In this document: one piece after another, positions 45,873 through 58,160 of the stretch | Layout: each line of letters begins with the position of its first letter | How positions within the stretch are numbered: position 1 is the first letter of the stretch | Assembly: GCA_022559845.1 (NCBI GenBank) | Contig: CM040121.1 | Location: forward strand, 342,524,243-342,588,242 | Origin: Amorphophallus konjac | Lineage: Eukaryota > Streptophyta > Magnoliopsida > Alismatales > Araceae | DNA length: 64,000 bases | Reading direction: 5' to 3' | The notes under the pieces: generated by a model | Told to the model about the DNA's origin: nothing | Seen by the model: only the letters and a program-made list of their open reading frames with translations | The model's database searches: none | Made by a program: the position numbers and the translations under genes

Positions 45873-46254
45873 GAGACCTTCGTCCACAGATGAAGGTGAT
45901 CGAGTTGGCGAGAAGAAAAGCGTATACAGAGAGCCACGATCCAGATAGAAGAAGAAGCAGAGAGTGAGAGGAGAGCAGAAGAAAGAGAAAGAGAGAGATA
46001 GAAGTGTGAGCCGAAGAGTATAGAGGAGCAGAGATCGAGAGAGTGAAAGAGAAGAAGAAGAAGAGAAGAGAAGAGGAAGAAAAGCTTACCTGAAGATCTG
46101 TCTACTGGACCGTGGATCAAATCCAGGCCAGTCAGCTCCGTTGAGAGCCACATTGTGCATTTCGTGTTTCAGCTTTCTGTCTGCTGAAGTTATTTTCGTT
46201 TATTGTTTTTCCTTTGTTTTCTGGTTTGCTGTGATTTCCGATACTCTGTAGAGA

Positions 46255-46665
46255 GGTCGGGGTTCCTCCTGTGGGTTCAGGAGAAGGGAGACTTTGTGTC
46301 TTCGGTTTGCAAGTAGCTGGGTGCTACTTGTGGTTGGTACCCTCCCGTGTGGAGGAAGAGAGACTTGAGTCTCTGGTTGCCTTTGACAGGGTGTCATCGG
46401 TTGTTTCCCTCCGGGTTGGAGGAAGGGAGATTGTTATCTCCGGTTGCAAGTAGCTGGGTGCTACTTGTTGATTCCCTCCGGTTTGGAGGAAGGGAGACTT
46501 GTCTCCAGTTCTGGGCTTGTGGATTCAAGTCCAGGGGTTCCCTCCAGGTCTGGAGGAAGAGAGACCTTGTGTCTCTGATTTGCTAGTGACTGGTGTCACT
46601 AGTGGTTCCCTCCGGTTGGGAGGAAGAGGGGAGGTTGTTCCCCTGGTCAAGCTGTTTGGCAGCAC
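46255..46665 (+). repeat. Direct repeats of about 60-95 bp in the C4 LTR
   Basis: About five degenerate copies of a unit holding ggttccctccgg, ttggaggaagggaga and tctccggttgc, some with tagctgggtgctacttg. A single related copy ends the visible unit C LTR (17690-17729). Confidence 0.8.
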
Positions 46666-47115
46666 CTGTTGCAGACTGAGTCTGCTGTTTCTAGCGTGAG
46701 CTAGTGGAAGCCACACTCGGTTTGAGTGTGGGGTGGATGTAGGTCTGCTGGATCGAACCACCTAAAAAACCCCTTGTGCGCTGTGGTTTGATTTGGCTAT
46801 TTGTGTTTCCGCTAGATGTTTGCATAGGGGCGCTTCTAGTGTTTGGTTACAGGTTGAGTAAATGATTTGATCAGATTTTGTTCTGAGTATTTTTATCTGT
46901 CAAGAGAGCGAACTTCTAGTTGAGCTATCTGTTATTAGCACTCTAGTGATCTCACTATGTGTTTATTTAGTTCGGCAACTGCTCATTAGCTTTCAAGTTT
47001 GTCTAGTCTACAAACTAGCATTATTAGTGAGCATAAGATTTTTAATTGGGTAAAGGTTTTTTAAAGGGTTATATTCATTCACCCCCCCTCTGAATACTGC
47101 ACCTAACATAACAAT

Positions 47116-47127
47116 TGGTATCAGAGC
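47116..47127 (+). other. C4 primer-binding site (initiator tRNA-Met)
   Basis: tggtatcagagc, the standard plant PBS complementary to the 3' end of initiator tRNA-Met, two bases after the LTR. Confidence 0.92.
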
Positions 47128-47233
47128 GGTTCTCTGGTTGATCAGATCCAACGATCTGCAGAGGATCCTGTTGTCCCTTCGTGCATATCTGTTTCTACCC
47201 TTTGCTTCATTAATCTGTTTACGGATTTACTCA

Positions 47234-48036
47234 ATGGGTTCTCCACCGGTTTTCAATGGCTCTGATTTTAACTCATGGATTAGCAGTCTTCACAATTATG
47301 TGAAAATGATTAATCCGGATCTGTGGAAGTTAATTTCACAAGGTCCCCACAGATTGCCAAAGGAAAAGTCCAAATGGACTAAAAGTCACAAGTCAGAATA
47401 TGAAGAAAATCAGAAGGCCTTTAACCTGATGAGAGCTGCTATTGACAAAGCCTTATGGTCTTGTATTCATGATTGCAGGTCTGCCAAGGACATTATGGAT
47501 GAGCTGAAGCTTGCTCAGAAGGGAAATGTCGACAACGGTCTGATGGCTGACGAGAGCAACCATGGTAGTGATCAAGATGAATCCGAAGAACGTGATGATG
47601 AGGAGGTAAACCCTTTCGAGAATTTTTCATTAGACGATTGGGAAGATGCCTATGCAAATCTGTTAAGATCCCGTAAGAAACTAGGAAAGAAATATAAAAG
47701 TCTGAAAAAGAAGCTGGAAAATCTAGGAGGTGAAAATCTTAAAACTCTGAAAACTGAAAATGAAATTTTAAGAAGACAACTACAAGACTTTGACTCTATT
47801 ACTATAGATCTAGATCATTTGAAATCTGAAAAACAAACTCTTATGAAACAAATTGGTCTACACAAAAAGGAGAGTCAAAAGCTTGTTTGTGAAATTGCTG
47901 AATTAAAGGAAAGGCTTAGCTTCGTTGATCAGACTCATAACAATGACGTTGTTCAAAATGAAAGGTTGGTGAGAGATTTAGAGTGTATCAATTCTGAATT
48001 GAAAGAATTGAAATCTGAAAATGAAAAGCTCAAAAG
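47234..48036 (+). pseudogene. C4 gag, partial
   Basis: ATG at 47234 (MGSPPVFNGSDFNSWISSLH), an N-terminal UBN2-type Gag region ending AKDIMDELKLAQKG, then directly DNGLMADESN and FENFSLDDWEDAYANLL, then coiled coil. The usual middle of the UBN2 domain is missing between these parts, which looks like an in-frame deletion near 47525. The FENFS...DDWEDAY motif matches units B and C. It ends by fusion to T2 gag, and the frame runs on into T2 sequence out of register. Confidence 0.85.
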
Positions 48037-49109
48037 CAAGTTCCACCTCCTCCTCAATAGCAGCAAGCTCCCGTACCTCAACCGAACATGGGGATTGTCC
48101 ATAATCCATTACCAGAGCACCCTCTGAACCAGTGGAAAGAGGGCAAGGGTGGCATGAAGAGAACGCCTCTATCAGGGCTATAAACCAAACCCCAACTCAA
48201 TATCTATTAAGAACACCTTGCCATCCGACGCCTTTTCCCCAACCATCCCGTCCCCTCTTGCGCACCACTAACCAAATTCCCTCCACTACCACTAACCCCT
48301 TACCGGCTAGACCTCTCCTCATTCGCCCTCCATCATCTTCCGCACTACAACAAACCCCCCCTCCAGTCACCAATTCCTCAACTTTGCCATCTAGGCCACT
48401 CCTCATTCGCCCCTCACCAACACCTAATCCCTCCACTGCTACTAGCAATCCTCCGCCAGTCAAGATTCCTACACCGCTACTCGCAAATCCCTCATTTTTA
48501 CCCAAACCCCTCCTCATTCGGCCTATGCCTCCTTCAACCGTTCAGGCGCCTCCCACCCCTTCTACTGTTATCCCTCCAGCTACCACTACCCCTCAACCAA
48601 CAAGGCCCCTCATAAGGGTTCCTTCTTTGGTAACTCCTCCAACATCCGTTAACCCCAACATCCCGTCTTCCTCATCCATCAATCCTCCGCCTAACCATAA
48701 CTCGACAGAGGCACGATCGTCACAAACCATGGTGCTCCGTAGTGGACATATATTCCATCGTGTGTTTCCAAAAAGGGAGCCAGAGTCCACACAAGGGAAT
48801 GAGGAGCAAGAGCAGGAATCCATACCGGGCACTCAGTATGACTTACTAAAGCACTTAGACAAGACCCCGGCAAGGATTTCTATCTTGGAACTGATAAAAA
48901 GATCCACCATTCACAAGTAGGCTTTGAAAGAGTATCTTTGGAAGGTGATGGTCAATGAAGACATTCCAGCTGAACATGTCACATCAGTCTTGACTCCAGC
49001 AAGTGATCAACCGGCCATTATTTTTCATGAGCATGAAATAGCTCCGAAGCCAGCCAGGAAGTATGCCTTGTGCATCACGGTTGATATTAACAAAGTGGCA
49101 GTTAAATAA
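48037..49109 (+). pseudogene. T2 gag, C-terminal half, up to the protease
   Basis: A Pro/Gln-rich start, then a long Pro/Ser/Thr-rich region with recurring RPLLIRP words (48190-48680), then RSGHIFHRVFPKREPE and YDLLKHLDKTPARISILELI, the conserved segment before protease in Tat elements. In-frame stops: TAG 48918-48920 and TAA 49107-49109. I see no CCHC zinc knuckle. Confidence 0.82.
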
Positions 49110-50642
49110 TGCTTGGTGGATACAGGAGCATCTATCAACTTGTTGCCTCCTAGCACTCTGAAGATGTGTGCCATACCGAATAGTCAGATTCGGCCATCCA
49201 CTATTACAACAACTGCTTATGATAATACGAAGAAACCTCCGTTGGGCATGATCACTTTGAAAGTTGGGCTGGGTCCGGTCTCAATTACAGCAGATTTCCA
49301 CATTTTGGATATGGATCCAACCTTCAACGGTATTTTGGGTCGCCCATACATTCAAGAACTCGATGACGTGCCCTCCACAAATCATCAATGTATAAACTTT
49401 CCACATAAAGGGTGCATCATCAAGGTTACAAGCATGCCTATTTTGCCGTCAGATGATATACACTCAGCAACGTCAGTACCTTCCATATGGCCGGCTAATA
49501 AGCCTTTGTTATCAATGTTAGACCTCGCCGATCCGCGGGAGGATTTATTAAGGTCTCCAACTACAACACCTGCATCAGTTTTGATATCACCCCTACCCTC
49601 CAAGGGCAAGAAAAAGAAGAATATGATAAATACCTTGGGGTGTAATATTTTAATGAAAATGGGGTACAGATCCGGCAAAGGCTTGGCTATTAATCTTCAG
49701 GGCAGAGTAAAGCCCATTAAACATCACAAGCTTATTCCTCGAGGCGGCCTAGGATACAAAGGGCCAAGCAAAGAAAAATATGACAAAGATAATGAAGAGC
49801 CATGGGTCGCCATGACCTCCACCCTCAAAACAGACCGGCAGCCACTCACATGGACTTTATATACTCACATTGTGAAAGGGGCTACTCGACATGACGGGAA
49901 AACCACATTGGTTACTTCTATGTTAGATCATCAAGATGTACATGCACATCAGTTTGCTCGCCACGTAACCCCGCTGGTCACATATAAAGCTCTAGAGTCC
50001 TTGAGGCTGGATAAGAGAAGGAAGATGGATGACCCGGAATGTGATTGGTATAGATGGTTTGATATGAATGACATTACCATTGCTTTAAGCCGTCTATTTA
50101 TGCCAACTGATGCAGAATGGCCACCACTTATTCATGAGTTGATAGAAAAGTCGACAATAATTATAGATAAGAGGCAATTGCTGAGTAACTATACAGATAC
50201 CGGGGAGCCAGATGTGCCATTTGAGGAAGGCTTCACTGTGGACAGGCTGTGGGTCGGCCTTTTCTCTCTTAATTCCATACACCCATCACTCATTACTTTC
50301 TGGTGCTCCAAACTCCTTGTCCCTGATATTCTGAGACCACCCGTGATCTTGATTATTCTCTCTCCAGATTTGTTCCAATCTTCCCCAATTCCTCCCTTGC
50401 TCCTTGAGCAATTTTCTCAACTCTCCATTACACCCCCGCGTGGGCAATCTCTTATCCAATCTTTCTCTAAACTTTCAATTTCAACACCACCTCCTATTCC
50501 TCCCTCCCATTGCTTTATTCTTGAAAACGAAAAAAAAACGTCAAAATTCAAACTTTCCAATCTTCCATCACTATTGAAGAGACATCCTATCTTGCCCGTG
50601 AGTGTGCCCCGATCCAAGGGCTGCTCTTTCAAGGTTCGTTAG
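49110..50642 (+). pseudogene. T2 aspartic protease and G-patch region
   Basis: Starts LVDTGASINLLPPSTL (catalytic DTG) with MDPTFNGILGRPYIQ as the second protease motif. At about 49640-49770 a G-patch-like segment follows: LMKMGYRSGKGLAINLQG and PRGGLGYKG. The remainder (about 49800-50640) is a poorly conserved linker ending Pro/Ser-rich. Protease followed by G-patch is seen in plant Tat polyproteins and some retroviruses. A frame change near 50600-50640 separates it from the next part. Confidence 0.85.
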
Positions 50643-51850
50643 CAGACCTCCTTTCTCCTCTGATGAGGAGGCTTCCTCTGTACCTTCTCATGTATCCATT
50701 GCGTCTTCCTCTTCTTCTCTTCCTCCTTTAGGTCAGGGTAGTTCGTCTAGCTTATCATCTTGTTCCTCTCCTTCCTCTTCTAATAAGAGTCTTGGGGTAG
50801 CTACTCGTAAGAAAGTGAAGGGTAAACAGATTCCCCGTAGGTTCTTGCTAGATCTAGCTAGAAGATGTCGGGCATGTTTTGCTCTTCTTGGTTTCTTAGA
50901 GGATCCGATCTTCCTGCCAGAGATAGAATGTGAGGTTGTGTGCTCTACAGATGAAGGGTTTGGTGTATACGAGATTATGAATGATGAAGACCCTATTGAA
51001 GAGGGGGATGAAGAATACGAAGAATATGAGGACGACGCTGATGCTTTTACTAGTGGCATGAGGAGGTTCGATGAACTATCAGCCTCAATAGAGGAACCCA
51101 CCAAAGAGATTAATCTGGGTACCAAGGAAAACCCTAGGATTGTCCTCATCAGTAAAAATTTGCCGCCCTCTAAAGAAGAGGCGCTTGTTCAAGTTCTTCG
51201 AAAATATAAGGACGCGTTTGCATAGAGTTATGAGGATATGCCGGGTCTGGACCCTGCGCTCGTTGAACACCGTCTCACACTTAAGCCAGGATCTATCCCG
51301 GTCAAACAGCGGTTAAGACGTTTCCACCCTCACATGGCATTAAAGATGAAAGAAGAGGTCGATAAGCTTCATAAGGCCAGATTTATTAGAGTCATCATCT
51401 ATCCCAATTGGGTGGCAAACATTGTCCTGATTATGAAAAAGGACAAAAGAGTCAGAATTTGCATAGACTTTCGGGACCTTAACTGCGCGTGTCCTAAGGA
51501 TGATTTCCCCCTCCCTCACATAGATGTGCTAATTGATAACACGGCAGGGTATGAGACCCTCTCTTTTATGGATGGCTTCTCTGGTTACAATCAGATCCGC
51601 TTGGCTGAAGAGGATCAGGATAAAACCTCATTCACTACACCTTGGGGCACTTACTGTTATGTGGTCATGCCGTTTGGGCTCAAGAATGTCGGAGCCACTT
51701 ACCAATGGGCCATGATGGCTATTTTTCATGACATGATCCACATTTTTATAGAGCTGTATGTAGATGACCTGGTAGTGAAATCAAGGACAAGGATTGAGCA
51801 TCCTGGGGTTCTGGCCAAAGTCTTGCAAAGAGCACGGGAATATCAGTTAA
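50602..51850 (+). pseudogene. T2 linker and reverse transcriptase, first part
   Basis: Ser-rich and acidic linker, then EEPTKEINLGTKENPRIVLI, a TAG at 51223-51225 just before SYEDMPGLDPALVEHRL, then RT with VRICIDFRDLN, VVMPFGLKNVGATYQ and catalytic IELYVDDLVVKS (about 51755). Cut at 51850 in YQL by the MITE. Apart from the stop the frame is open. Confidence 0.88.
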
Positions 51851-52536
51851 CACTACCAGAAAAAGCGGGATTACAGACGGAAATTTTAGACGGAAATTTG
51901 TGACGGAAATTTCCGTCTGAAATTTGTGACGGATTTTTTTCCGTCGAAAATCCCGTCTGAAATATGCAAGTACACACCGAATTTCAGACGGAAATTTGTG
52001 ACAGAATATTTTCCGTCACAAATTTCAGACGGAATTTGTGACGGATACATTAAACTGTCACAAATTTGTAACCAAGAATTTGTGACGGCCACGTCCGTCT
52101 GAAATCCGTCTGACAATCCGTCACAAATGTGTCTTCTCACTGATTTTAAGACGAAAATTAATCCGTCACAAATTTTTTGCGCCCCAAATCCGTCGCAAAT
52201 AGGCCTTTGCGACGGATTTGGGGTGTAATAAATTTTGTGACGGACTAATTTCCGTCTGAAAATCCGTGAGAAGATACATTTGTGACGGATGGACGTGGCC
52301 GTCACAAATTCTTGGTTACAAATTTGTGACAGTTTAATGTATCCGTCACAAATTCCGTCTGAAATTTGTGACGGAATATTTTCCGTCACAAATTCCGTCT
52401 GAAATTCGGTGTGTAGTTGCATATTTCAGACGGGATTTCCGACGGAAATTAATCCGTCACAAATTTCAGACGGAAATTTTCGTCACAAATTTTCGTCTGA
52501 AATTTTCGTCTATAATCCTGCTTTTTTCTGGTTGTG
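51851..52536. mobile_element. CACTA-like MITE, 686 bp, strongly palindromic
   Basis: Terminal inverted repeats start cactaccagaaaaa (left) and, on the other strand, cacaaccagaaaaa (right), with similarity for about 40 bp. TSD is the 3-bp taa (51848-51850 and 52537-52539), as CACTA transposons make. The interior is built of gacggaaattt/ttccgtc and tttgtgacgga words and folds back around about 52200. No ORF of interest. Removing it restores the T2 RT frame exactly. Confidence 0.92.
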
Positions 52537-52846
52537 TAAAGATGAACCCCAAGAAGTGCGTGTTTGGTGTTTCATCAGGAAAATTGCTTGGATTCATAGT
52601 CAGCAAAAGGGGTATTGAGATTGATCCCAATAAGGCAAGGGCAATAAGGGATATGCCTCCTCCTAAGAATTTGAAAGAAGTTCGAGGATTGATCGGGAGG
52701 TTGCAATTTATTCGCCAGTTTGTCTCCTAGCATGCACAAAGGTGTAGGCCATTTTACGAGCTTACTAAACGGGGAGTCAAATTTAATTGGGATGACAAGT
52801 GTCAGGCAGCCTTTGACGGACTAAAGGATTATTTGGCTAAACCTCC
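52537..52846 (+). pseudogene. T2 reverse transcriptase, continuation
   Basis: After the MITE, RT continues KMNPKKCVFGVSSGKLLGF, GIEIDPNKARAI and LKEVRGLIGRLQFIRQF, with a TAG at 52728-52730, then FYELTKRGVKFNWDDK and the thumb/connection start up to the L insertion at 52847. Confidence 0.88.
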
Positions 52847-54299
52847 TGTCACGCACCGAACCGATAGCAGCGGAACGTGTCGTTTGCTCGGAGCGTGGCA
52901 GTTAAACAGTCGAGTCGATCAGAGCATAGCCATTCCACAAAACATAATTTGGACAAAATAACAAATTTCATTTCAAATATAAGTTCATTACAATTTGGAC
53001 CCAATAAAAGAAAAGACTCAATAAAGGAAAATTACAATGAGACATAAGACGCAAGATAACCAGACTAGACGGTTCATCTAGATGTCAGAGTTCTCTTCAC
53101 TCTTGTCCTTGCCCATCATGTTCGGTCTCGTCATCACTATGGTCATCACCTAAAAAATATTGGAATACACAGGGTGAGCGAACACTCAGTAGGACTTAAT
53201 ATCTCAAGCTCCAAGCAAGCTTTAAGTGAATTACATGTTAACATGCTCATGCAAGTCATGCAAAGTATAAGAAATCAAGAGGTATAACGGCGCAAGATAA
53301 AAACAAGAACTATAAGGACAATCAAGAGATATGAGATCAATTAGATAAACATATCACGAACTATTGTGGCAAGATAACGAGTACTAACATTAAGGTAGTT
53401 CAAGAACATTCACGATGAATAATATAGAAGTAAGTCAATTACTTCTAATAGCACTATATAGAGTTTGCCAAGACACTAAGGGGAAGTCACGATAATATGA
53501 TAGCCCCTCTAATAAGGTAATTCAAGATCTTATCATGATGAACAATAAGTTGTGGAAGGGTGTACTATGATGGCAATTGCTCCCGATCATCACTATCATG
53601 TGAGCTTTTGCACATCTAGCACTACATAGGATTGGCCAATGCGCTAAGGGAAAATCACGAAGATATGACCGCCCCTCATGGAAATAAGTTATAGACAACT
53701 ATAGGTGGTGAATGCCAGCACTCCATCGTATACCGGTAAATGTTTGGACTTTGCCTCGCCTAATAGGGTCAGATCAGGACCCGTAGCATTTAAAATGTCA
53801 TTTTATTGGGACCCATAGCCCTTGACATTTTGTCTAGACTAATTCCATATTAATGGCCAAGAATTTTAAGGATCAAGCATGTACGAACAATAGGGTAGAT
53901 TTCATTGAACAGAGATTCAAGATAGACCTCGACAAGTCTAGTACGATGGCACACAAAAACCGAGACAATTCGAGAAATCTGGGATATTGGTGTCTCGTCA
54001 GAGCACCGTATATTTAAGAAGTCACGCCCACAGTGGTGGTCACTCATTCTCTGAACAAAGCATTGAAGAATTGGTGCCTCCATAATACGGTTGCTTTTAC
54101 ACTAAGCGCCCGCCAATAAGGTCAACCTTTCAACATGCTCATGACAGAAAACGGCGATAACCAATGTAGTCGCTAATCAAATTAGCACCTTATGAGTCAG
54201 ATTGAGATAGATCTCTCACAGAATCGCCATAACATTGTTCTATGAGGGCCGGGTGTCATGTTTTCTTTAGAGTGACATGACTAACAGGGTTCCAGGGTT

Positions 54300-54420
54300 C
54301 TTGTCGCCCAATAGGTTCAGTCGGCCTTGAGGGAATCCAAGGCTACGAGGAGACTTACGGAGGTCCCAATGACTAACTTGCCAGTCCGAAGGAACGGAAT
54401 GTCCAACGGAGGGCTCGTAT
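54300..54420 (-). other. Tat-like conserved block in L 3' LTR
   Basis: Contains gagggaatccaagg, gacttacggagg, ggaacggaatgtcc and aacggaggg, aligning in order with the T1 leader words gagggaatccacgg, gacttatggagg, agacggaatgctc and aatggaggg on the same strand. Confidence 0.75.
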
Positions 54421-54924
54421 GTCACCGAGAGTTGAGGGTGTATCGGTAAACCAACGTGAAACGTGGGACTGCGTCTACGGACTGAGATGTAGTGCCAATA
54501 TGATCCACGGTACAAATCAAAAAATAGAATAAATCACGTCCATGCAAGTAGATGTCAATTCATATCTTAATTTCTATTTAATCTAATAATTTAGAAAATA
54601 GTATCTCTTTAAAAGGATGGATAATATTTTTAGAACTAATTAATGATAATTAAGGAAAATTTACAAGGATCACGACTATATATATATTGTAATTTTTACC
54701 GACCTTGATCATAAGAGATGAATTTTCTAGGATTTAAACATGATATATAGTTTTTTAACTAAATCATGATGAACAGTAATATTTTTCAAATAAAATAAAT
54801 TGTCAGAACTAAATATATGATAATTAAGAGAAAAATCTAAGGATTCTAAAAATATATATATTATAATTTTATTTTACATAGTTTAGTAGATATAGATTTT
54901 TAAGGATATAGGTAAAAGTTACAC

Positions 54925-54926
<2 letters not shown>

Positions 54927-54963
<37 letters not shown>
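54927..54963. repeat. (TA)n microsatellite, L 3' LTR
   Basis: About 18 TA units. The same site in the 5' LTR (58673-58755) has about 41, so this tract varies quickly. Confidence 0.95.
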
Positions 54964-54967
<4 letters not shown>

Positions 54968-56223
54968 GAAACAACGACCGGGCATATGGTCGTTATTTCA
55001 TTAAATAGTCCAGAAACCTTTGAAACTTCCGTTCACAAGGTATACACATCGGAATCGCGCAATCTATATACCAAAATGAAAAGCCCGGAAAACTCTACCT
55101 AACGTGATGTTCAAAAATATTTTTACTTGAGAGATGGGTGATTTTGAGATAGGAGGATCGGAAAAAAGAGGTACCAACCCCACTACCTCGGTCACTACCC
55201 CAATAACACGCTCGTGAAATTTCATGACCAAATGACACTCCGGTGCCTATGAAAGGGCCAAACAAAGTAAAACTCTATAACTAACCGCTACAGTATATTT
55301 TTAGATTTGCCGTGTAACTATTGAAATTTATATATTTAATAAAGAAAATCATTAACTTGTTAACAAACCGTATAACACATGAAAATTTAGAGTAAATCTT
55401 AGAGATTTAAAAAATATATTTTTTAAGAATTTTAGTTACGTGATTACATGATTATAAAATATTTAATCATGATTTATTTCTATTCATTTAATGATTTTCT
55501 ACTTAAAACATGCAGGAGGTCATGACATCAAACGTATAAAGAACATGCAAGATGATTAATCGAATTTGACTTGGGAGATTACCTACCTTTTTATGTCGCT
55601 TTAATCAAGGAACAAAGAAGTAAAGGATGAAGATGGGGAGATGACTTGCAGACGAACAAGAACGGCAGGAAACAATACGAAGAAGCCTTTCACATGCAGG
55701 AGGAAGATGCTACAGCAAGGATCTCTATATTAAGAACAGTAACAGGAGGGAGCAAGGGGCGAGGAAGGCACGGCAGCAACAGGAGAAAGCTGAAAATCCC
55801 TTCGATCGTGATAGCAAAAACCGTTTACGTTTGACAAGGGGGTGATTTATAGAGGAGGGATCCTATTCGAGGGTGAAAAAGCTATTAGAGGCATGGCCTT
55901 AATACCGCTTTCCATGCGTTGCTCGAGCATTGATTGCACCTGCCGTTTAAGCAGCTGCCTTCTCTATTTTGTTTTTTTTTTTAAAAAAACTAATGCTACA
56001 CCATGCAATGCTCGAACGTACATATGGGTGGGTTTACAGTTGGCCATGTTTTGAGAGGCTTATAAGTAGTCAGCTTCTTATGCTAAGGGCCCCATTTAAA
56101 CTATGCAGATTGAGCCATCATAAACGTGCATTTGTTGAGACCCATAGGAAAAGTGGTGGGTTGATTAATAAGAAGCCTTTATACCATTCCCTGTTGGCCC
56201 ATTTCTTTGCATACGTGAGCCCG

Positions 56224-56226
<3 letters not shown>

Positions 56227-56257
<31 letters not shown>
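56227..56257. repeat. (TA)n microsatellite, L 3' LTR, second tract
   Basis: About 15 units; the counterpart in the 5' LTR is at 60015-60053. Confidence 0.95.
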
Positions 56258-56259
<2 letters not shown>

Positions 56260-56698
56260 GTGGTAACAGGTTGGGTTTTGTATGCGCATGGGTGAAAAGC
56301 CTACTAATGCCTATACACATGTCTGTATACTTATGAGTGTGTGTCTTATTTTTTATAATTAAGTCCATTAGCTTAGGCCCCTTTCACCTTTATCTTATAC
56401 GTCTACTCTTCCAAGGCCCATGCACATTTATATATGTATTTGTGTGTGCTAGCCCAAATTAGTTTAGAATATTATCCTTTATGTATTTATTTATACATAT
56501 ATTCCTATTAGAAGCCCAATCAATATCTTTAAAGCCTATTACATTCTAGGTTCATGATTGGGTTTTATTCCTTCGAAGGAATTTATAACCTTTGAATTTA
56601 ATTATGTAGACTCATTGTCTATTATCAAATTTTTATTTTTCATGTTTGTTTTATGGCATTATTTATATTTATTCTTTATAGATTTTCGGGGTGCTACA

Positions 56699-57030
56699 CC
56701 CTCCCCCACTTAAAAGAATTTGATCCTCAAATTCACATGATTTCTTTTTCCATAATAGTGGGGTAAAATCACCATATTCAATTCATGCAGTTACGGATGA
56801 GATAGGTTTACAGAGTTAGCCATCTTTTATCTACACAACAAGTTTTAAATTAATGATTACTTATATCTTGACATTAATCTAGCGTAGATGAAACATATTT
56901 TATTAGTTAGCCCATAGCTCTACCCAAATCTCACAGGGTTCCTATAGGATAAGTGACAAGGAGAACTCAATCTAGGACTTGGACTCGATGACCTAAGGAT
57001 TTAAAAAGCCTAGGCTCTGATACCACCTCC
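56699..57030 (-). other. L interior: PPT, spacer, PBS
   Basis: 332 bp only. Element-sense PPT cttttaagtgggggaggg lies at 56699-56716 next to the 3' LTR; the PBS lies at 57014-57025. The roughly 300 bp between has no ORF or recognised motif. Confidence 0.9.
57014..57025 (-). other. L primer-binding site (initiator tRNA-Met)
   Basis: Minus strand tggtatcagagc, five bases (ggagg) from the LTR end. Confidence 0.9.
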
Positions 57031-58034
57031 TGTCACGCCCCAAACCGATAGCAGCGGAACGTGTCGTTTGCTCGGAACGTGATAGTTAAACAGTCGAGTC
57101 GATCAGAGCATAGCCATTCCACAAAACATAATTTGGACAAAATAACAAATTTTATTTCAAACATAAGTTCATTACAATTTGGACCCAATAAAAGAAAAGA
57201 CTCAATAAAGGAAAATTACAATGAGACATAATACGCAAGATAACCAGACTAGACGGTTCATCTAGATGTCAGAGTTCTCTTCACTCTTGCCCTTGCCCAT
57301 CATGTTCGGTATCATCATCACTATGGTCATCACCTGAAAAATATTGGAATACGTAGGGTGAGAGAACGCTCAGTAGGACTTAATATCTCAAGCTCCAAGT
57401 AAGCTTTAAGTGAATTACATGTTAACATGCTCATGTAAGTCATGCAAAGTATAAGAAATCAAGAGTTATAACGGTGCGAGATAAAAACAAGAACTATAAG
57501 GACAATCAAGAGATATGAGATCAATTAGATAAACATATCACGAAATAGTGTGGCAAGATAACGAGTACTAAAATTAAGGTAGTTCAAGAACATTCACGAT
57601 GAACAATATAGAAGTAAGTCAATTACTTCTACTAGCACTATATAGAGTTTGCCAAGACACTAAGGGGAAGTCACGATAATATGATAGCCCCTCTAATAAG
57701 GTAATTCAAGATCTTATCATGATGAACAATAAGTTATGGAAGGGTGTACTATGATGGCAATTGCTCCCGATCATCACTATCACGTGAACTTTTGCACATC
57801 TAGCACTACATAGGATTGGCCAATGCGCTAAGGGGAAATCACGAAGATATGATCGCCCCTCATGGAAATAAGTTATAGACAATTATAGGTGGTGAATGCC
57901 AGCACTCGATCATCATATACCGGTAAACGTTTGGACTTTGCCTCGCCCAATAGGGTCAGATCAGGACCTGTAGCATTTAAAATATCATTTTATTGGGACC
58001 CATAGCCCCTGACATTTTATTTGGACTTTTACCT

Positions 58035-58160
58035 ATTTTGTCGCCCAATAGGTTCAGTCGGCCTTGAGGGAATTTAAGGCTACGATGAGACTTACGGAGG
58101 TCCCAATGACTAACTTGCCAGTCCGAAGGAACGAAATATCCAACGGAGGGCTCGTATGTC
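58035..58160 (-). other. Tat-like conserved block in L 5' LTR
   Basis: Second LTR copy of the block at 54300-54420, with a few changes (gaatttaagg for gaatccaagg, acgaaatatcc for acggaatgtcc). Confidence 0.75.

Larger units (their letters stand above)
44145..47113 (+). repeat. C4 5' LTR
   Basis: 2,969 bp from tgttgtgtctct, with tttgatgatagc words near the start, to taacataaca. It holds two minisatellites, a TATA-like box, a purine-rich tract, 90-bp direct repeats and the C-run attcaccccccctct near its end, as in other copia LTRs here. Confidence 0.85.
44145..48036 (+). mobile_element. C4: copia (SIRE-type) 5' LTR, PBS and partial gag inserted in T2 gag
   Basis: LTR 44145-47113, PBS 47116-47127, gag from 47234 that stops at about 48036 where T2 gag resumes. 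The left flank is gaaca; no 3' LTR or TSD exists on the right, so the 3' part of C4 (and perhaps some T2 gag) was deleted. Confidence 0.87.
52847..56698 (-). repeat. L 3' LTR (3,852 bp)
   Basis: Non-coding. Carries the motif cacctaaaaaatattgg with gtgagc...ctcagtagg (53150-53200) also present in the G1 LTR, the Tat-like block (54300-54420), (TA)n at 54927-54963 and 56227-56257, and a TATA-like box on the minus strand (55846-55852). A 62-codon frame at 55646-55834 has no recognisable domain. Confidence 0.88.
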
